From Chitinivibrio sp051745065 (GTDB lineage Bacteria > Fibrobacterota > Chitinivibrionia > Chitinivibrionales > Chitinivibrionaceae), in contig JBNJDQ010000144.1 of the NCBI GenBank assembly GCA_051745065.1, positions 1 to 5,635 on the forward strand: 5,635 nt of DNA, read 5' to 3'. The translations under genes and the position numbers were made by a program. Below the pieces are notes generated by a model. It searched no databases and had not been told where the DNA came from. It saw nothing but the letters and a program-made list of their open reading frames with translations. Positions 5,549 through 5,635 of this stretch are shown one piece after another; the first letter of the stretch is position 1, and every line of letters starts with the position of its first letter.

Positions 5549-5596
5549 ATGGCCTTCCGTGAGAGGATGCCATTGAACTTCCCTGCAGACGCATGA
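5549..5596 (+). CDS. Possible 15-codon leader peptide (doubtful)
   Basis: ATG at 5549 opens a 15-codon frame (MAFRERMPLNFPADA) whose TGA overlaps the next ATG as ATGA. It follows the AAAGGAGG sequence by 14 bases, longer than usual spacing. The frame is continuous further upstream with a longer open stretch that looks non-coding. No Arg, His, Trp or similar codon cluster marks it as a classical attenuator. It is listed because the ATGA overlap is a typical coupling signal; it may be chance. Confidence 0.18.
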   Translation: MAFRERMPLNFPADA

Positions 5597-5635
5597 AAAA
5601 TATATCTTATACAGAATACAATTCATTCGGAGATT
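5593..5635 (+). CDS. Possible start of an unidentified gene, running off the right edge
   Basis: ATG at 5593 begins a frame of 14 codons (MKNISYTEYNSFGD) that is still open at the window end. It has no Shine-Dalgarno of its own, but its ATG overlaps the stop of the preceding short frame (ATGA), and a strong ribosome binding sequence lies about 58 bases upstream. Too little is present to name a family. It could also be non-coding. Confidence 0.28.
   Translation, partial: MKNISYTEYNSFGD

Larger units (their letters stand above)
5323..5592. other. Intergenic region downstream of the tRNAs, no convincing gene
   Basis: About 270 bases follow tRNA-Ala without a supportable full gene. The left part (5323-5400) is T-rich, compatible with the end of the tRNA transcript, but without a proper GC stem. 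The right part is GC-richer and holds two inverted repeats and a strong Shine-Dalgarno sequence at 5527-5534, listed separately, which make it look like the leader of a gene starting at the window edge. Open frames on both strands here have poor composition and no domain resemblance. No duplicate of the tRNA 3' end, which would mark an integrated element, is present. Confidence 0.6.

Noticed and set aside
5381..5596. 71-codon open frame on the plus strand
   Set aside because: Low-complexity, Pro/Cys-rich translation without a Shine-Dalgarno at its start. Only its last 15 codons are kept as a doubtful leader peptide.
5336..5626. 96-codon open frame on the minus strand downstream of the tRNAs
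   Set aside because: No ribosome binding site, composition unlike a protein (many Cys, His and Arg, no hydrophobic core pattern), and no family resemblance.
5300..5635. tRNA-Ala as an integration site with flanking att repeat
   Set aside because: No second copy of the tRNA 3' end, and no integrase or mobile-element gene in the window.

Overview
The window is ordinary bacterial chromosome, moderate in GC with short AT-rich intergenic stretches. It most likely comes from a Gram-negative (diderm) organism. The evidence is an exported coiled-coil LysM protein, a small lipoprotein with a non-Asp residue after its lipid-modified Cys, and a periplasmic-type binding protein with a cleavable, non-lipoprotein signal peptide. 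A PgpH-type cyclic-di-AMP phosphodiesterase together with LysM/coiled-coil envelope proteins fits the Fibrobacterota or the wider FCB group. That placement is a guess from protein style, not a measurement.

Layout from right to left, the direction in which all the clear protein genes are transcribed (minus strand). A 2-hydroxyacid dehydrogenase of the glycerate dehydrogenase (HprA) type occupies 4062-5027 and has an excellent ribosome binding site. Just after its stop codon, 3963-4059 holds a large imperfect palindrome that looks like a branched structured RNA or palindromic repeat. An AT-rich stretch follows, with two sigma-70-like promoters. These appear to start a four-gene operon: a 91-residue lipoprotein (3543-3818), a 246-residue coiled-coil/LysM protein (2782-3522), a 761-residue PgpH-like membrane HD phosphodiesterase (455-2740), and a BtuF-like substrate-binding protein (1-455) that runs off the left edge. 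The last two genes overlap in a TGATG junction.

On the plus strand at the right are two tandem tRNA genes: Arg (anticodon TCT, no encoded CCA) and Ala (GGC, CCA encoded). They sit behind a possible promoter in the 135-bp divergent region they share with hprA. The last 313 bases hold no convincing full gene. They contain two inverted repeats, one of which can fold over a strong Shine-Dalgarno sequence, and an ATGA junction at 5593 where a plus-strand reading frame begins and leaves the window.

Functionally, the operon joins peptidoglycan/envelope proteins to a c-di-AMP degrading enzyme, a nucleotide signal tied in other bacteria to cell-wall and osmotic homeostasis, and to a metal-chelate/vitamin B12-type uptake component. 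No clearly novel multi-gene system is visible. The features most worth a second look are the palindromic element at 3963-4059, the SD-masking stem ahead of the phosphodiesterase, the unusual operon content, and the leader-like region at 5461-5596.
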